From Chimonanthus salicifolius (taxonomy: Eukaryota; Streptophyta; Magnoliopsida; Laurales; Calycanthaceae): 64,000 nucleotides of DNA. This document shows, piece by piece, positions 23,932 to 36,500 of this stretch. The position numbers were made by a program, and so were the translations under genes. The stretch lies in assembly GCA_013350335.1 (NCBI GenBank), contig CM023532.1, forward strand, positions 97,397,853-97,461,852, read 5' to 3'. The notes under the pieces were generated by a model. The model was given only the letters and a program-made list of their open reading frames with translations, made no database searches and was not told where the DNA came from. The stretch's first letter is position 1. Each line of letters opens with the position of its first letter.

Positions 23932-24313
23932 TTGAACTTGTTAAGGTAACGAGGTTTGATTCATTTGCACGCGATCGTTAGCGTTGTTTGTACAAAACAA
24001 GAAAATTTCAGTAAATCGGACGTTGGTAGGATTCCTACCTTATTGAGATACATATGGATCTTATATATATGTAACTTGCTTTTATTCCCAAACATGCTGA
24101 TTTACTTTGAATAAAAGAATGGTACATGTTCATGAACTGATTTTCAATGGTATTATGTATTTTGATATGAAATGGCATACTTGCATTCATTATCTCATGC
24201 ATGGCATGGGAGGGAATACAACGGACAACAAGCCAAGTTATGAGCTGTCCGGACATGACTTGGGCTTGATACTAGCTTGTATGAAGCTATGTGAACTATT
24301 GATATGTTGGCCT

Positions 24314-27300
24314 TGTAATAGCCGGATTTTCAATTCAATAAATATATTTGCTATTATTTATTTTAATTGTTAAAAATTAAGATTCATAGATGGAATGGAT
24401 GTTTAATGAATAAGAATTGGGGCAATGAACCAAGTATGGTCCAATGGACCATGGATAGGATTAACTCTATTTAATTAGGTCAATGTGGTCAATTGGGTTG
24501 GGTCAAATGCCCAATTGGGACCCAATGGGTCAAGATGGGTTGATGATTAGGGTAAATGGGTAAGGAATCGATTTAATCGGGTCATGGACCCAATTATGAT
24601 CAAAGGCATGGGGTCCACCTCATCAAGTGAGGTGGCAAGTGTATGAGGAATTATCCAAGTGGCATAGCCAAGTGGGACCCAACTCCACCTCATCAAATGA
24701 GGTGGCGTGTGGACTAAGGCACATGTGGGGCCGGCCACCATGGTTGACTTGGTCAACCATGGGTGAGTTCATGGGTATATTAAAGAGGATCAAGTAAAGT
24801 GAATTGAGGTAAATTATTTAATTAAATCACCTAAGTTAGATGGAAATAAATTCTACTGCTTGAGTTAAGAGTTCAGCTGCATTTAAATGGAGTGAGTCAA
24901 ATGGGGGTGAGTCACATGGAAGATGAAAAGATGGAGTGAGTCAAAGGAGAGGTGGGTGGTTTCCATCTCATGGAAACCACTAGCCACAAAACCGTTGGAG
25001 AGGGTGGTGTGTGCCATGTGGAGGGCATGCACCCTCTTGGCTAGACAAAGAACTCATGTGGAGGGCATGCATCCACTTAGTGAGTAAAAGGGAGGTGGAG
25101 GGTTCCATCTCATGGAAACCACTACCCAAAACCGTTGGAGAGGGTGGTGTGTGCCATGTGGAGGGCATGCATTCCCTTGTTTGGTCAAGGGACTCATAGG
25201 GAAGACTCCACCTTGATGAGGGTGGTTGGAGGTGGAGTCTTGCCCAAGAAACCCTAAGACAAGATGGAAAGGGGTAGTTTTCCATCTCATTCACTCTCTC
25301 ACTCTTGGCCGACCTCTCTCTAAGACAAAAGAAAATACTTAGGGTTTTTCCATCTTAACCTCTCTCCCTCTCCAAAATCCTAAGGCAAGATAGAAAGGAT
25401 TTCATCTCAATCTCCCTTGGCCAACCTCTCTCACAAGACAAGGAAAAGACATAGGGATTTCCATTCTCAAATCCTCTCCCTCTCTCAAACCTTCTCCTTG
25501 GCAAACCATCTCTTGGGGTTTTCATCTTAGACCCTCTCCCTCTCAAGCACCACTCTTTGGCCGAAGATCAAGAGGAGAAAGAAAAGACTAAGGAAGGAGA
25601 AGATCGGAGGAGCAAGGCGGAACGAAAGAAAACGGAGGAGTCGCGGAATAGGTAAGTAGTACTTGACAAGATTTATTAATTAAAGGGAGGTTAAGGGAAC
25701 ATTCCATTTCGGATTAAAAGTGGTTGGCCAAAAATATTATGGGCCATGGATTTGATATCCATCCAAGGAATGAGATGGAAAAATGGACAAAACCCTAATC
25801 TTGCTAACGGGTAAGATAGGTTATTATTAAGGACAATATGTATATATATGGCTAAACATGAGAAATGGTCAAAGAACATGGTTTGGTCCTTGCATGGCCG
25901 AACCCTAATCTTGTTATGCATAAGGACCTCATGCATATTCAATATAAGGGATGGAGAATGATCAAGGATCATGGTTTGGCCCTTGCATGGACAAACACTA
26001 GATTTTTATGCATAAGGACCATTGATAACTCAAAAGGGATTGGATGAGGTTCGGCCATAATGTATGGCCGAACCCCATCAAAGGATCTAATCATGGGTGT
26101 ATGATTTTAAAAGAAAATGATGAACCATAGGGTTCAGCCACGTTGTATGGCTGAACCCCAAGGAAGTAGGTTATTGGTTTTAATGGGTCTTAAAGGATGA
26201 AAAAGATGGATGTATGTTAGTGATTTTAAAAGGTTTTAAAGGATGAAAATGATGGAGGAATGCTGGTGATTTTAAATGAGTTTTAAATGTGGTAGATGAT
26301 GATTTAAAATGATGGACCTAAGTGTATGATTAAACCCCCATGGAGGGACTTTGTTTATGGGCCTAATGTTTGTAAATGATTTAAAAGAGAGGATGAAAAG
26401 ATGGAATGATCAAGCTAAGATGGATCATTTGGTAGATCCATGCATGTTTAAAAGATGGAATGATCAAGCTAGGAAATGGAGGAATTTATTATGGATCTAT
26501 GTTATGTTAATGATTCATTTATGGACCTAAGTTATGTGTAAATAAGTTAAGTGATTAGCTATGGAAAGAGTGATAGCTAAGATGGGAAGATAGTGAAAAT
26601 AAAGGACCATGGGTTCGGCCATGTTGTATAGCCGAACCCCATGAAGAATGTTTTATGGACTTAGGGTTTTTTATTATTGCAAAAGAATTAACTTTTGTGA
26701 TTGGATCAATAAATCAAAAGATAGAATGATCTTGGACCCACATTGATTAAAATGATCAAAGGACTAAAAAGAAAGACCCAAAACCAATGTATGGCCGAAC
26801 ACCACTAAGGCATTTTTGTGGACTTAAAACATGGTTCAGCCCCAATGAATGATGGAAACCTCTTAGGGGACTTAACCAAATAAAAGACTATGATGGTAAA
26901 AGGAGATGAACCTTGGATGATGTAGGGGTTGATGGAATTAAATGGATCACCAAATTGATGTATGTATATGTGTTAAATGTAATAAGGTAACGGGATTTCA
27001 CAAAAGGTGTACAATCGGCTTGACGCAATCGGTGATCGTTTTTGGACGGAAGCACAAGGACCCGATATTTGGTCGTTGGTAGGATTCCTACCTTAATGAA
27101 AACCATGGAATATGCATATGTGATGATTTTACTTCATGTTTTGATGATTTATTTTGGTATCAAATAATATGTTCCAACTATGGGATTTTAATGCTATGAT
27201 GTTTATTATTACATAGCATGGTTGCACTTGCATCTCATGCATGGCATGAGAGGGATCAAATGAGGGGAGTCCACGCTCCATTTGGATTTCCGATAAACAA

Positions 27301-28167
27301 CCGTGGGGAGGAATCCACACTGATTCCTATGGATGTATGATTGAATTGTAGCCGGAGTCCACGCTCCATTCGGTATGGCCGATAAGGCATTCGTGGGGAG
27401 AGCTATACTGTGTTTGAAATGTGACTGGAGTCTGCGCTCCGTTCAGTGGGACCGATAAGGCATTCGCGGGGAGTCATGACAATACCTTGATATGGATTAT
27501 CCATCAAAAGGAATACTATGTGATTGTGATATGGATGATGGGTGGGACTCATGGCATATGACACCCATGGTATGGCATTGACTTGCATGGTTTTGATATT
27601 ATAAATATCTATGTGATTTTTATACTAACCCATGTGTTTGACCCTACTCGGAGTACCTACTGGGCGCGTTGTCTAACGCCCTACTTCTACCTTAGATGAT
27701 GACACAGGAAATGGACGAAGCAAAGAACGTGATAGGAGCCAAGCTTAGGAGCTTGGAAAATCTAGTTTCATTTCATTTAAGTTTTTATTATGGACAATGT
27801 AATTTGAGTAATTAGTTCGTCGGGACTTTAATAACTTAGACTATCTGCTATGGTTTGGATTTTAATTTTGGACATTTTAAGTTGAGATAATTATTATTAA
27901 GTGATGGACTTCCTTGCTATTTAAAATTGGATAGGATAGATCTCTATTGTAATTCCGCAATTATATTTAATTTCCGCAAGTTTAGCCTTATTACGTGTGA
28001 ACCGTTTCCATGGACTTAGTCCACACACACGTATGGTTGGCCAGTTAAGGGCCAGGCTTTGGAAGCTCGGACTTAGCTCGCGTCGTGACGTACCGCGTTC
28101 TCTCACTCTTGTATTTCAAAAAAAAAATAGACTGATTTTCGGCGAGTGAAAAGGGCGGGGCGTTACA
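24314..28167 (+). repeat. Solo LTR S4 (3,854 bp) in the LTR of B
   Basis: TGTAATAGCCGG to GGGCGGGGCGTTACA with perfect TSD GGCCT (24309-24313, 28168-28172). Contains CCACCTC hairpins (near 24616 and 24685), the perfect CCATGGTTGAC/GTCAACCATGG hairpin (24738-24762), a 140-bp direct repeat, CT-rich leader tracts, donor-like TAGGTAAGTAG (25649-25659), several TTCGGCCA hairpins (26049-26640), GGTAGGATTCCTACC near 27078-27092, GCTCCATTTGG/GCTCCATTCGG units (27277-27460), and CTAAC at 27673 with TTAG ending 27695. Confidence 0.92.
24955..25237 (+). repeat. 140-bp direct repeat, two units, in S4
   Basis: ACCGTTGGAGAGGGTGGTG occurs at 24991 and 25131, exactly 140 bp apart, with matching flanks (CATCTCATGGAAACCACTA before, CATGTGGAGGGCATGCA after). 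Confidence 0.85.
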
Positions 28168-29385
28168 GGCCTTGTCCGGGATTGCTAGGAATGGATACGG
28201 CGTAGTCTGGGCCAAAGAGCTCCTGGGTAAACAGTCCCGAAACCCTCCGCAGAGGGAGGAGTCCACACTCAATCGGTAATTCTGATTAACATATGTGGGG
28301 AGGTATAACAATGACCTCGTGGTGCCGTCACAAAACATTGTTGACGTAATTGGCAAGGGAACACATTGGTAAGATGATTTATCAAGGAAACTATTTATAT
28401 ATGTTGTGATTGGATATGGATTTGGGTGAGTGATTATTTGGCATTGACACCCATGACATGTTGCATAAGTAAGCATGATTTGATCTGGATATCATGCATG
28501 ATTTATTTTACTACTTATGGGATGTTTTAAAAACATGATTTGATGTTTCTATATTGATTTTATATTGATTCTATGTGTACATAACCTACTCGGAATTCTT
28601 ACTGGGCGTGTTGACTAACGCCCTACTTCTACCCTATAGATGATGGAACAGGGAATGACAAGGACATGGGACATGAAGGGTGTAACGCCCCGCGTTTTTC
28701 GAGATTCAGAGTCTATTTTTTTTTAAAATAATAATATAATAACAACGGAAGAGGGTGGACGACATCACGAAGCGAGCTAAGTCTGGACTACCCAAGTCCG
28801 GCCCTTAACTGGCCACCCATGTGTGCATGGACTAAACCATGAATAACAATCCACACATGGAACTAATCAATGCGGAATAAAACTAGACCAATTGCAGAAT
28901 TAAACTGATTAGATAGCAAGTACAAGTCTCCCATTAAAACTACTTAAACCAAGCATCCAATATCAAACCATAAACAAACCATAGCAAAGTTACTAGTTAT
29001 TACATGTCCATAAAATGTAATTCAAATGACAGTAAAATATAAATCCATTCCAACACTCAAACGCTTAAGCTTGGCTCCACTCCCGGTCCTCGACCTTCTC
29101 TTTCCCTTTCCCTTTTCCTGCATTATCCTCTAAGGATAGAAATAGGGCGTTAGATCAACGCGCCCAGTAGGTTTTCCGATCAGGGCTACCACATGGTTAG
29201 TATATACAACATGCATCTATATAGTATATGATCATCCAAAAACATCTGAAATCAATGCTATGTATGTAAGTGCAAATGTAATGAGTCCCACCCATCACAC
29301 ATATACATAACCATCACTTGACGAGACTCTCATCGTCAAGGTAACCCACAGTACTCTTTCATTTCTTCTTGATGATATTCCTCCT

Positions 29386-29540
29386 GGCGGGACCCTCATC
29401 GCCTAAGGAGGCCGATGTGACTCTCATCATCATGATATTCCTCCTGGCGGGACCCTCATCACCTAAGGAGGCCGATGTGACTCTCATAATCATGAAATTC
29501 TTCCTAGCGGGACCCTCATCGCCTAAGGAGGCCCCACAGT
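29386..29540 (-). repeat. 57-bp tandem repeat, three units, in LTR of C
   Basis: CGGGACCCTCATC recurs at about 29388, 29445 and 29502, with GCCTAAGGAGGCC hairpin-like cores (CCTAAGG). It is present identically at 56578-56730 in the other LTR. An 83-codon ORF across it is a by-product of the repeat. Confidence 0.85.
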
Positions 29541-31200
29541 TGCATCATGTGCATATCAACGAAGTGTGGGCTCCGGTTTCCATAATCATCATCCCATGTC
29601 CATGCATGAGATGCCCATGAATATATGCAACATGTAAATAAATCTCATCATTCAAATCCAATATGATAAATAATAGTATCACAATGTCTCATAAAAACCA
29701 TCATAAAACCAAGTATAAATGTGGTTACAAGTAGGTAGGAAACCTACTGAAATTTCACTTAAGTGTCCATTCTTTTTAAGCTTCACCTGATCACGACTCC
29801 CACGCCGTTCAAGTTTCGTTACCTTATTTCATGTCAATAAGTCAATACAATATACCATCCGATTTCTAACTAAGTTCAAAACCCAATAAACCATCTTGTG
29901 GGGTTCGGCCATACCCATGGCCGAACCTTATCACTTTGGTTTTGGACCCCTCTTTTCAAGTCCTTTGATCAATCCCTTCATATTTATCATTTGACTTGTA
30001 TTTACGGTTTTGCCATTGGCCTAACCGATGCCTAATTTTGCTTCATAGTTAAAGCCCATATGACCAAACCACCTTAGTGGGGTTCGGCCATACAACTTGG
30101 CCGAACCTCACCAATCCAATTTGGGTCTTCTAATCTTTCATAATTAAGACTAGTTACCAATTTATCCATGTGATTAACTAGTCCTTAATCTTCCATCATT
30201 TTCTTGGTTCCACAAATGCTTAAGTCCATCAAAGTCACTTCATGGGGTTCAGCCATACATATGGCCGAACCCAATGGTTCTTCATTTCCATCTATTTTCA
30301 TATTTTTAGACTTTTCAAAATATTACAAAACCAACAGTAATTTCTACCCATATACTTGAATCCAAATACCCATTCATTTGTCCATGGGGTTCGGCCATAC
30401 ACATGGCCGAACCCAATGGTTTCCTTGGTTCAATGATTCCGTCATATGTACATAACTTAGGCTCTGCTCTTTAACCATGATAACTACATGGTTCAGCCAT
30501 CCAATGGCCAACCCAAAACAGTAACTATATCTCCATTTAAATCACATAAAAGCCCCATAATATTGTATGGTTTTTATCTCTCAAAAACCATCACAAATAC
30601 CATATAATTATCATATCATTTCATGGGGTTCGGCCATCCAAAGTGGCCGAACCCAATGGTCAATTTTTATCATTTTAAACCACCTTCTTCTATGGTTTAA
30701 ACCTTTGACAAATTCGGCCATAACATGGCCAAATTTCGGCATTCAAATCCATGACTTAAAACCCTTTATAATATTGGAAAAACCATCCATAGCTATTTAC
30801 CTTTCTTTATACAATTTGATTTAGCATGATCACCTTCTTTGATGAGGTTCGGCCATACCCTTGGCCGAACCTCATCCACCATTTTTTTTATCTTTGAAGG
30901 TTCTTACCCTTATAGCTTAGGGTTTGGCCATACAAAGACCAAACCATAATCCTTAATCATGATAATTAACAAAACCTTAATGAAGTACTTACCAATGCAC
31001 ACTCTTCTAATTTTCCTTGGCTCCTTGTTGCTTCCTTCCTTCTTGTTCTCCTTTCGATCCTTGGCTGATTGTATGCTTGAACAATGGTGAGAACGCCAAG
31101 GGCTGGTTCGGCCAAAGCGATGGGTTTTGAGAGAGGGAAAGAAAGATGAAGTCTAATGGTTTCTTTGGGATGAAAATCGGCCAAGTATGGTGGTTTATCT

Positions 31201-31210
31201 CCTTTGTATA
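31201..31210 (-). promoter_or_regulatory. Putative TATA box of the C LTR
   Basis: TATACAAAGG on the minus strand, followed some 60-90 bp downstream by a CT-rich patch (CTTTCTTTCCCTCTCTC) and then a purine-rich leader. Same decamer as in B. Confidence 0.5.
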
Positions 31211-32114
31211 ACAGCCCCAAAAACCATTCATTTACCCTCATTACTCTTTGATCAAACCAAGGAGTCACTTGGCACAAACCAAGACATCCCTTGGCACCAA
31301 CCAATGCATCCCTTGGCACCAACCAATGCATCCCTTGAGATGGAAAGACCCCTCCATCTTTCCTCATTAAGGCCGCACCCAACCATGGTGACCCTTGGCT
31401 TAGCCAAGGCAACACTTCATTTCCAACGTGTGCCATTACTTGTCTTTGAGTCTTTGAGATCAAGACAACTACTCACCTCCCCACTTGACTCAATGGAATT
31501 AATGGTCTCTTTGGGTTCCAATCTTAACTCCCCAACTCATTAGCCCAACTCACCTCACTTAAAGCCATTCATTTAATGCATTGAGTCAACTCTATTAATT
31601 AATTTAATTCCAACTCACTTCAGTCCCAACTCAACCTGATTTAACTCATATTTGAGCTCACTTGAGGGTCCACACGGTCAACCATGGTGAACTCGACCCA
31701 TTGGGTCCTCTTTTAGCCTATGGATCCAATTTGACGCCAAAACCCATTTATGGGTGGTTTAGCCCTTTGCATGTGGTTTACACACTTATATGAAGCCTAC
31801 CCATTTATCATTCACCTCATTTCCAATCAATTTAGCTTAACCATAATAAAATTGAGCTTACCCAATGGTCAAACAAGTCCACCATGACCCATTGGCCCAA
31901 TTGGGTCCTTTGACCCAATTAACCATTTTGACCCAATTTTGATGTACATTACCCATTTACTTAAATTTGATCCTTATAATATGTTCCGAGGATCTTAATT
32001 TGAACAATGGGCCCCACCATTTTCTCATTTACAATCACATCTAATAAATTTACCAATCCAGTGGCATTTTCGTAAATATTCATATCATTGAGAAATTGGG
32101 GTGTTACAATATAA

Positions 32115-32124
32115 CCCTCTTTTT
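32115..32124 (-). other. Polypurine tract of element C
   Basis: AAAAAGAGGG on the minus strand, six bases from the 3' LTR. Same tract and spacing as in D. Confidence 0.85.
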
Positions 32125-32170
32125 AAAATTTTCGTCCCGAAAATTGAGCGAAGTAGGGTTCCGAAATAAA

Positions 32171-32454
32171 TTACATGAATAACTCAGGGTGAGCTGTTCT
32201 CATCTCCGATTCAAGTTCACAAGTGGCCTCTTCAATACCATGTTGATCCCATACCACTTTTACTAGCTGAATCGCTCTATTTCGTAACACCCTTTGCTCA
32301 GTCTCCACTATTCTGATAGGCCTCTCGACGTATGTCACGTTGCTTTGCACTTCTATGTCTTGCACATTCAATACGTGGGACTGATCGGGATTGTACTTTC
32401 TTAGCATCGACACGTGAAACACATCGTGTAAAGCTGCCAATTGTGAAGGAAGTG
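32171..32454 (-). pseudogene. pol: C-terminal linker and chromodomain-like tail (element C)
   Basis: Reads ALHDVFHVSMLRKYNPDQSH, VTYVERPIRIVETEQRVLRN, AIQLVKVVWDQHGIEEATCE and ends HPELFM. This is the pol C-terminus: after the GPY/F module comes the shortened chromodomain of Tekay elements, where VVWDQHG and EEATCE mark the strands and final helix. A frameshift near 32450 separates it from integrase. In EEATCE a Cys replaces the usual Trp of EEATWE, a position that is normally part of the chromodomain fold. Confidence 0.85.
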
Positions 32455-33592
32455 CTATTGATAAGCCACATCCCCCATTCTTCTTATGATGGAAAATGGT
32501 CCCACAAGTCTTGGTAACAGTTTCCCCTTCTTCCCAAACCTCATGTGTCCCTTCTGTGGCGAAACTTTTAAGAATATTATGTCCCCCACTTCAAATTCTA
32601 GAAACCTTCTTCTTTTGTCATCATAGCTCTTTTGCCGACTCTGTGCAGTCAGTAAGTGCTGACGCATTAACTGAATTTGTGCTGTAGTCTCTGCGACTAG
32701 CTTAGGTCCCATCAGTGTAAGCTCACCAGCCTCTGTCCAGCACACTGGTGATCTACAAGGCCTACCATATAAAGCCTCGAATGGGGCCATCTGAAGGCTT
32801 GCCTGATAACTATTATTATACGAGAATTCTACCAGTGGCAAGTGGTCCTCCCATCCACCCTTGAAATCTAACATGCATGCTCTCAGCATATCTTCCAAGG
32901 TTTGTATCGTCCTCTTTGACTGTCTATCAGCCTGTGGATGAAATGCGGTGCTAGTCAGTAGATCTGTCCCCATAGTTGACTGCATGCTCTGCCACACTCT
33001 GCCTGTAAATCGGCCATCTCTGTCAGATACTATAGTTTGGGGAATGCCATCTAGCCAAATGATTTCTTTGATATACCGCTGACCCAACGTCTTAGATGAA
33101 TCTATCATCTTGATAGGAATAAAATGCGCAGACTTGGTCAGTCGATCTACCACGACCCATATAGCATCATTGCCCTTTGAGGATCTTGGCAACCCCATCA
33201 CAAAATCCATTGAAATGTGCTCCCATTTCCATTCTGGCACTGGTAAGGGTTTGAGTAACCCTGGTGGCTTCTGATGTTCTGTCTTAACTTGCTGACAAGT
33301 TAAACAATGCACCACAAATTCCGTGACATCTCTTTTGAGTTCGTGCCACCAATAATGTCTCTTCAGATCGTGATACATTTTGGTGCTGCCCGGATGAATG
33401 GAGAGCTTGGATTGATGTGCCTCAATCAATAGCTCTTTCCTACAGCTCTTTGGCACATATACTCTTCCCCGGAATAAAAGACCCTGTCCTGGTCGGAATT
33501 CCCATTTCGGCATGACTACGCCAGTAGACATCTTGGCCCATATCTCCTCCACTTCCTGATCTGCTCGTTGTTCTTGTTCAATCTTGGTGACC
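32455..33592 (-). pseudogene. pol: Integrase of element C, catalytic Glu changed to Lys
   Basis: Open for about 380 codons. The zinc-binding HHCC domain is intact ([31 protein letters not shown]). The core has Asp in VVVDRLTKSAHF and Asp in IVSDRDGRF; the third acidic residue, 35 residues further on, is Lys in RQSKRT (elements A and others read QSERT). The GPY/F module follows (LVGPFSIIRRMGDVAYQ). Length and order fit the family. Because Glu is essential for DDE strand transfer, this copy should be inactive. Bounded on the right by S5. Confidence 0.88.
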
Positions 33593-33597
33593 ATATT

Positions 33598-36500
33598 TGT
33601 AACACCCCAATTTCTCAATGAAATGGAAAATTACCAAAATGCCCCTGAGTTGTTAAATTAATTATTTTGTGATGTGAATAAAGGAAATAGTGGGACCCAT
33701 TGCTCAAATTAAAATCATAAGAGCATATTATGAATGTTAAGTTTGACTGGTTGGGTAATTTTCATCATTTGGGTCAAAAATGGCTAAATGGGTCAAAGGG
33801 CCCAAATGGGGCCCATCGGGTCTTGCTGGGTTATTTGACCGTTTTGTGATTTTAAATTAAAAGGGGTTAAGCCTATTTGATTGGAAATCAAGTGGAAGAA
33901 AAATTGGTAGGCTTGATCCATATATAAAAACCAATTAGAAATGACCAAAATACCATAAATGGGTCATGTTGTCAAAACGGGTCAAGGAGCTAAAAGTGGA
34001 CCCAACGGGTCGAGTTGACTATTGTTGACCGTGTGAACCCTCAAGGGAGCTCAAACACGAGTCAAATCAGTTGAGTGGGACTGAGGTGAGTTGGAATTAA
34101 ATAAAAAGGTGAGTTAACTCATGTGCATTAAATGAAATGCATTAAATGTGATGAGTTGGGTTGGAATAAAAATACCTTGAGTTGGGTGAGTCAAAATGGA
34201 AATTCAATGGACTATAAATCATTGAGTCTAATGGGAATTTGAAGAGGTTGGCCCAGCTTTAACCACCCAAACAAGTCCCACACGTTGGGGACTTGTTTGG
34301 GGTGATTTCCATGATGTATTAAATGAGAATACATGGGATTGTGATGAGATGCTTGGGGATTTGAATGGCTGTATTGGTAGCTGCCAAGGGGTGCCTTGGA
34401 TGGCACCCAATGCCCACCGTTTTGAGCAAGAAGTTATGAGGAATTGAGAGGTTTTTGGGGCTGAACTACAAAAGAACAACAAACACCCATGGTTGGCCGT
34501 TTTTGTCAAAGGAAACCCAATTGTTCCCATCTCTTTCTCCCTCTCTTCAATTGGTATTCTTGGCTGGAACAGCAGAGGCTTTTGGTACCAGATATTCAAG
34601 CATACAATCAGCAAGGAGTTAAGGAAACAAGGATTAAAAGTCAAGAGCAAAAGGCAAAGGAAAGTGGTAAGTTTTTCCCATTGATTAATGGTTAATAAAA
34701 TGGGTAAAATAGGACATGATTTGGCCATGTGATGGTCAAATCTATCAAAGGGTTAAAATATGATTCCTTTATGCTCAATTAGATGGAAAGCATGGACATA
34801 GGATTCGGCCACTTTGGATGGCCGAACCCCATGGAATTTTATGGTTAGTGTTGATGGTTTTGTAAGGATTAAACCATGCAAGAATAGGACCGATTTTAGA
34901 GGTCTAAGATACATGCTTTGGAAAGATTGAAAACATGGATTTGCATGTTATAATTTGGCCATACCATGGCCGAATTTGACAAGGGTCTAAACCATAGAAG
35001 AAGGTGTCAAAAAGAAATGAAATGAACCATTGGGTTCGGCCACTTTGGGTGGCCGAACCCCATGAAAAGAGTTAGTTAATGGTTATGTTTTTTGAAATTT
35101 AAAACCATCCATTTGGGGACTGTTTTTACATATTTTATTAAGATTTAAAATACATGCTTAAAGAGGGTTAAAAACATGGGTTTGAATATCAGAAAAGGCT
35201 GAAGATATGTGGTCTAATCAGTGGAGTAAAATTGGAAAAGATGGACCATGGGGATCGGCCATCTTGGATGGCCGAATCCCATGATATGGTGTTGGTTTTT
35301 GGATGATTTCTTTGAGAGTTTAAACCTGATTTAATATACTGTTTATACATGTTTATATGAGGTTTAAAAATAGTAAACATAGCCATTGGGTTTGGCCACT
35401 ATGGAGGGCCGAACCCCATGCAAATGATGGTTGGTTTTAAGGTGTTTGAAACATGGGAACCATAGAACTTTGGTGGACTGTTTTGGGTTTTTATTTAAGA
35501 ATCAAATACATGTTATAGAAGGGATGATAAACATGGATCTGAATGACAAGAAGACTGAAGTTAATATGGGTTTAAACAGTAGATTTAAATTGATATTATG
35601 GACCATTTGGATCGGCCATCTTGGATGGCCGAATCCCATAAAATGTTCTGGTCATTCGGACAAAGTGATTAACTTATTTCTATGGTTTTGAGAGGTAAAA
35701 ATGCAGTAGTAATATACTGATTAATACTTGTCTAAATGAGGATTTAAAACATATACATAAGGACCAAGACATGGACATAGGGTTCGGCCACTTTGGATGG
35801 CCGAACCCCATGCTAGTTTTGATGAAGTTGGTGAGTTTTAAACCATATAAAATATGGTGTTTGATGTGATTTATGGAAGTTTAACTTGCTGATTATTGGT
35901 TGGCCAACATAGGGCTGAACCATGTCATTTTAAAAGGGTTAAGTGTTTAAGAGTTGATTAAATAAAGTAGGAAGTTAAATACTAAGTTAGTGATGTTCGG
36001 CCAAAGGGCATGGTCGAACCCCACATGATGCGGATGGGTCGTAGATGGGATTGAATAAATAAATGATGTTATGACTTGCTGATTGGTATATGGATAAGGT
36101 ACCGGAAGTCGAATGACGTGCGAGTTGTGATCGGGTGATGCGAAAGAAAGATCAGTTACTAAAGGGATTCTTCGTAGGTTTCCTACCTTTATTGTAACCA
36201 CGATTTAATATGCTGTTTTATGTTGATTTCGATAAATTATATGATTGTAAAGTTATGTTTCTAAATGATATATATGCATAGACATCTCATGCATGGCATG
36301 GGATGATGGTGTTGTAACCGGAGGCCACACTCCGTCGGGGCGTCCGAAAGACCACTGTGGGGTACCTTGATGATGAGAATCCCATCAGGAGGAATCCGGA
36401 GGCCACACTCCGTCGGGGCGTCCGAAAGACCACTGTGGGTTACCTTGACGATGAGAATCCCGTCAAGTGATGGCTGTGTTGAATGGTGATGGGTGGGACT

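Larger units (their letters stand above)
20976..28680 (+). mobile_element. Element B: 3' fragment of a Tekay-like retrotransposon
   Basis: Begins in mid-integrase at the right border of element A and runs through the chromodomain tail, PPT (21975-21983) and 3' LTR (21990 on). The upstream half would lie left of element A, outside the window. The LTR is interrupted by S4 and then split by element C after 28680; its last part should lie beyond the right end of C, in or past the N gap, and is not visible. Confidence 0.8.
21990..28680 (+). repeat. 3' LTR of element B (interrupted by S4, truncated by C)
   Basis: Starts TGTAACCCTGG. Along it: CCACCTC hairpin (22291-22311), CATGGTTGAC/GTCAACCATG hairpin (22452-22474), TATACAAAGG (22651-22660), a CT-repeat tract (22720-22740), donor-like AAGGTACGTG (22842-22851), the GTCGAC palindrome array (23214-23775), a TA microsatellite, then at 24314 solo LTR S4. 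After S4 the LTR goes on (28168-28680) with the CTAACGCCCTACTTCTACC module at 28615-28633 and is cut by C. Confidence 0.82.
28681..32108 (-). repeat. 3' LTR of element C (3,428 bp)
   Basis: TGTAACGCCCCGCG (left) and GGGTGTTACA (right), followed on the right by the complement of the PPT. On the minus strand: TATACAAAGG, donor-like TTGGTAAGTAC (G at 30992), at least eight TTCGGCCA hairpins (29900-30925), CTAACGCCCTA and CCTTAG near 29153-29129, and three units of a repeat with CTCCTGGCGGGACCCTCATC (29386-29540). From about 150 bp inward it is nearly identical to the visible 5' LTR (55869-56993); the first 150 bp differ more. Confidence 0.92.

Noticed and set aside
24314..28167. S4 as part of the B LTR itself
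   Set aside because: It has its own TGTAAT...GTTACA ends and a perfect GGCCT TSD, and B LTR sequence continues on the far side.
29369..29620. 83-codon ORF, repeated identically at 56561-56812
   Set aside because: It lies in paired LTRs across a 57-bp tandem repeat; identity follows from LTR duplication and the peptide is just the repeat translated.
30966..31463. 165-codon ORF in the 3' LTR of C
   Set aside because: Covers promoter, leader and donor-like site on the same strand; composition repetitive. The other LTR is missing here, so conservation cannot be tested.
34228..34728. 166-codon minus-strand ORF in S5
   Set aside because: Antisense to the leader/U3 border; low complexity and not matched in the homologous LTRs of D or S7 at protein level.
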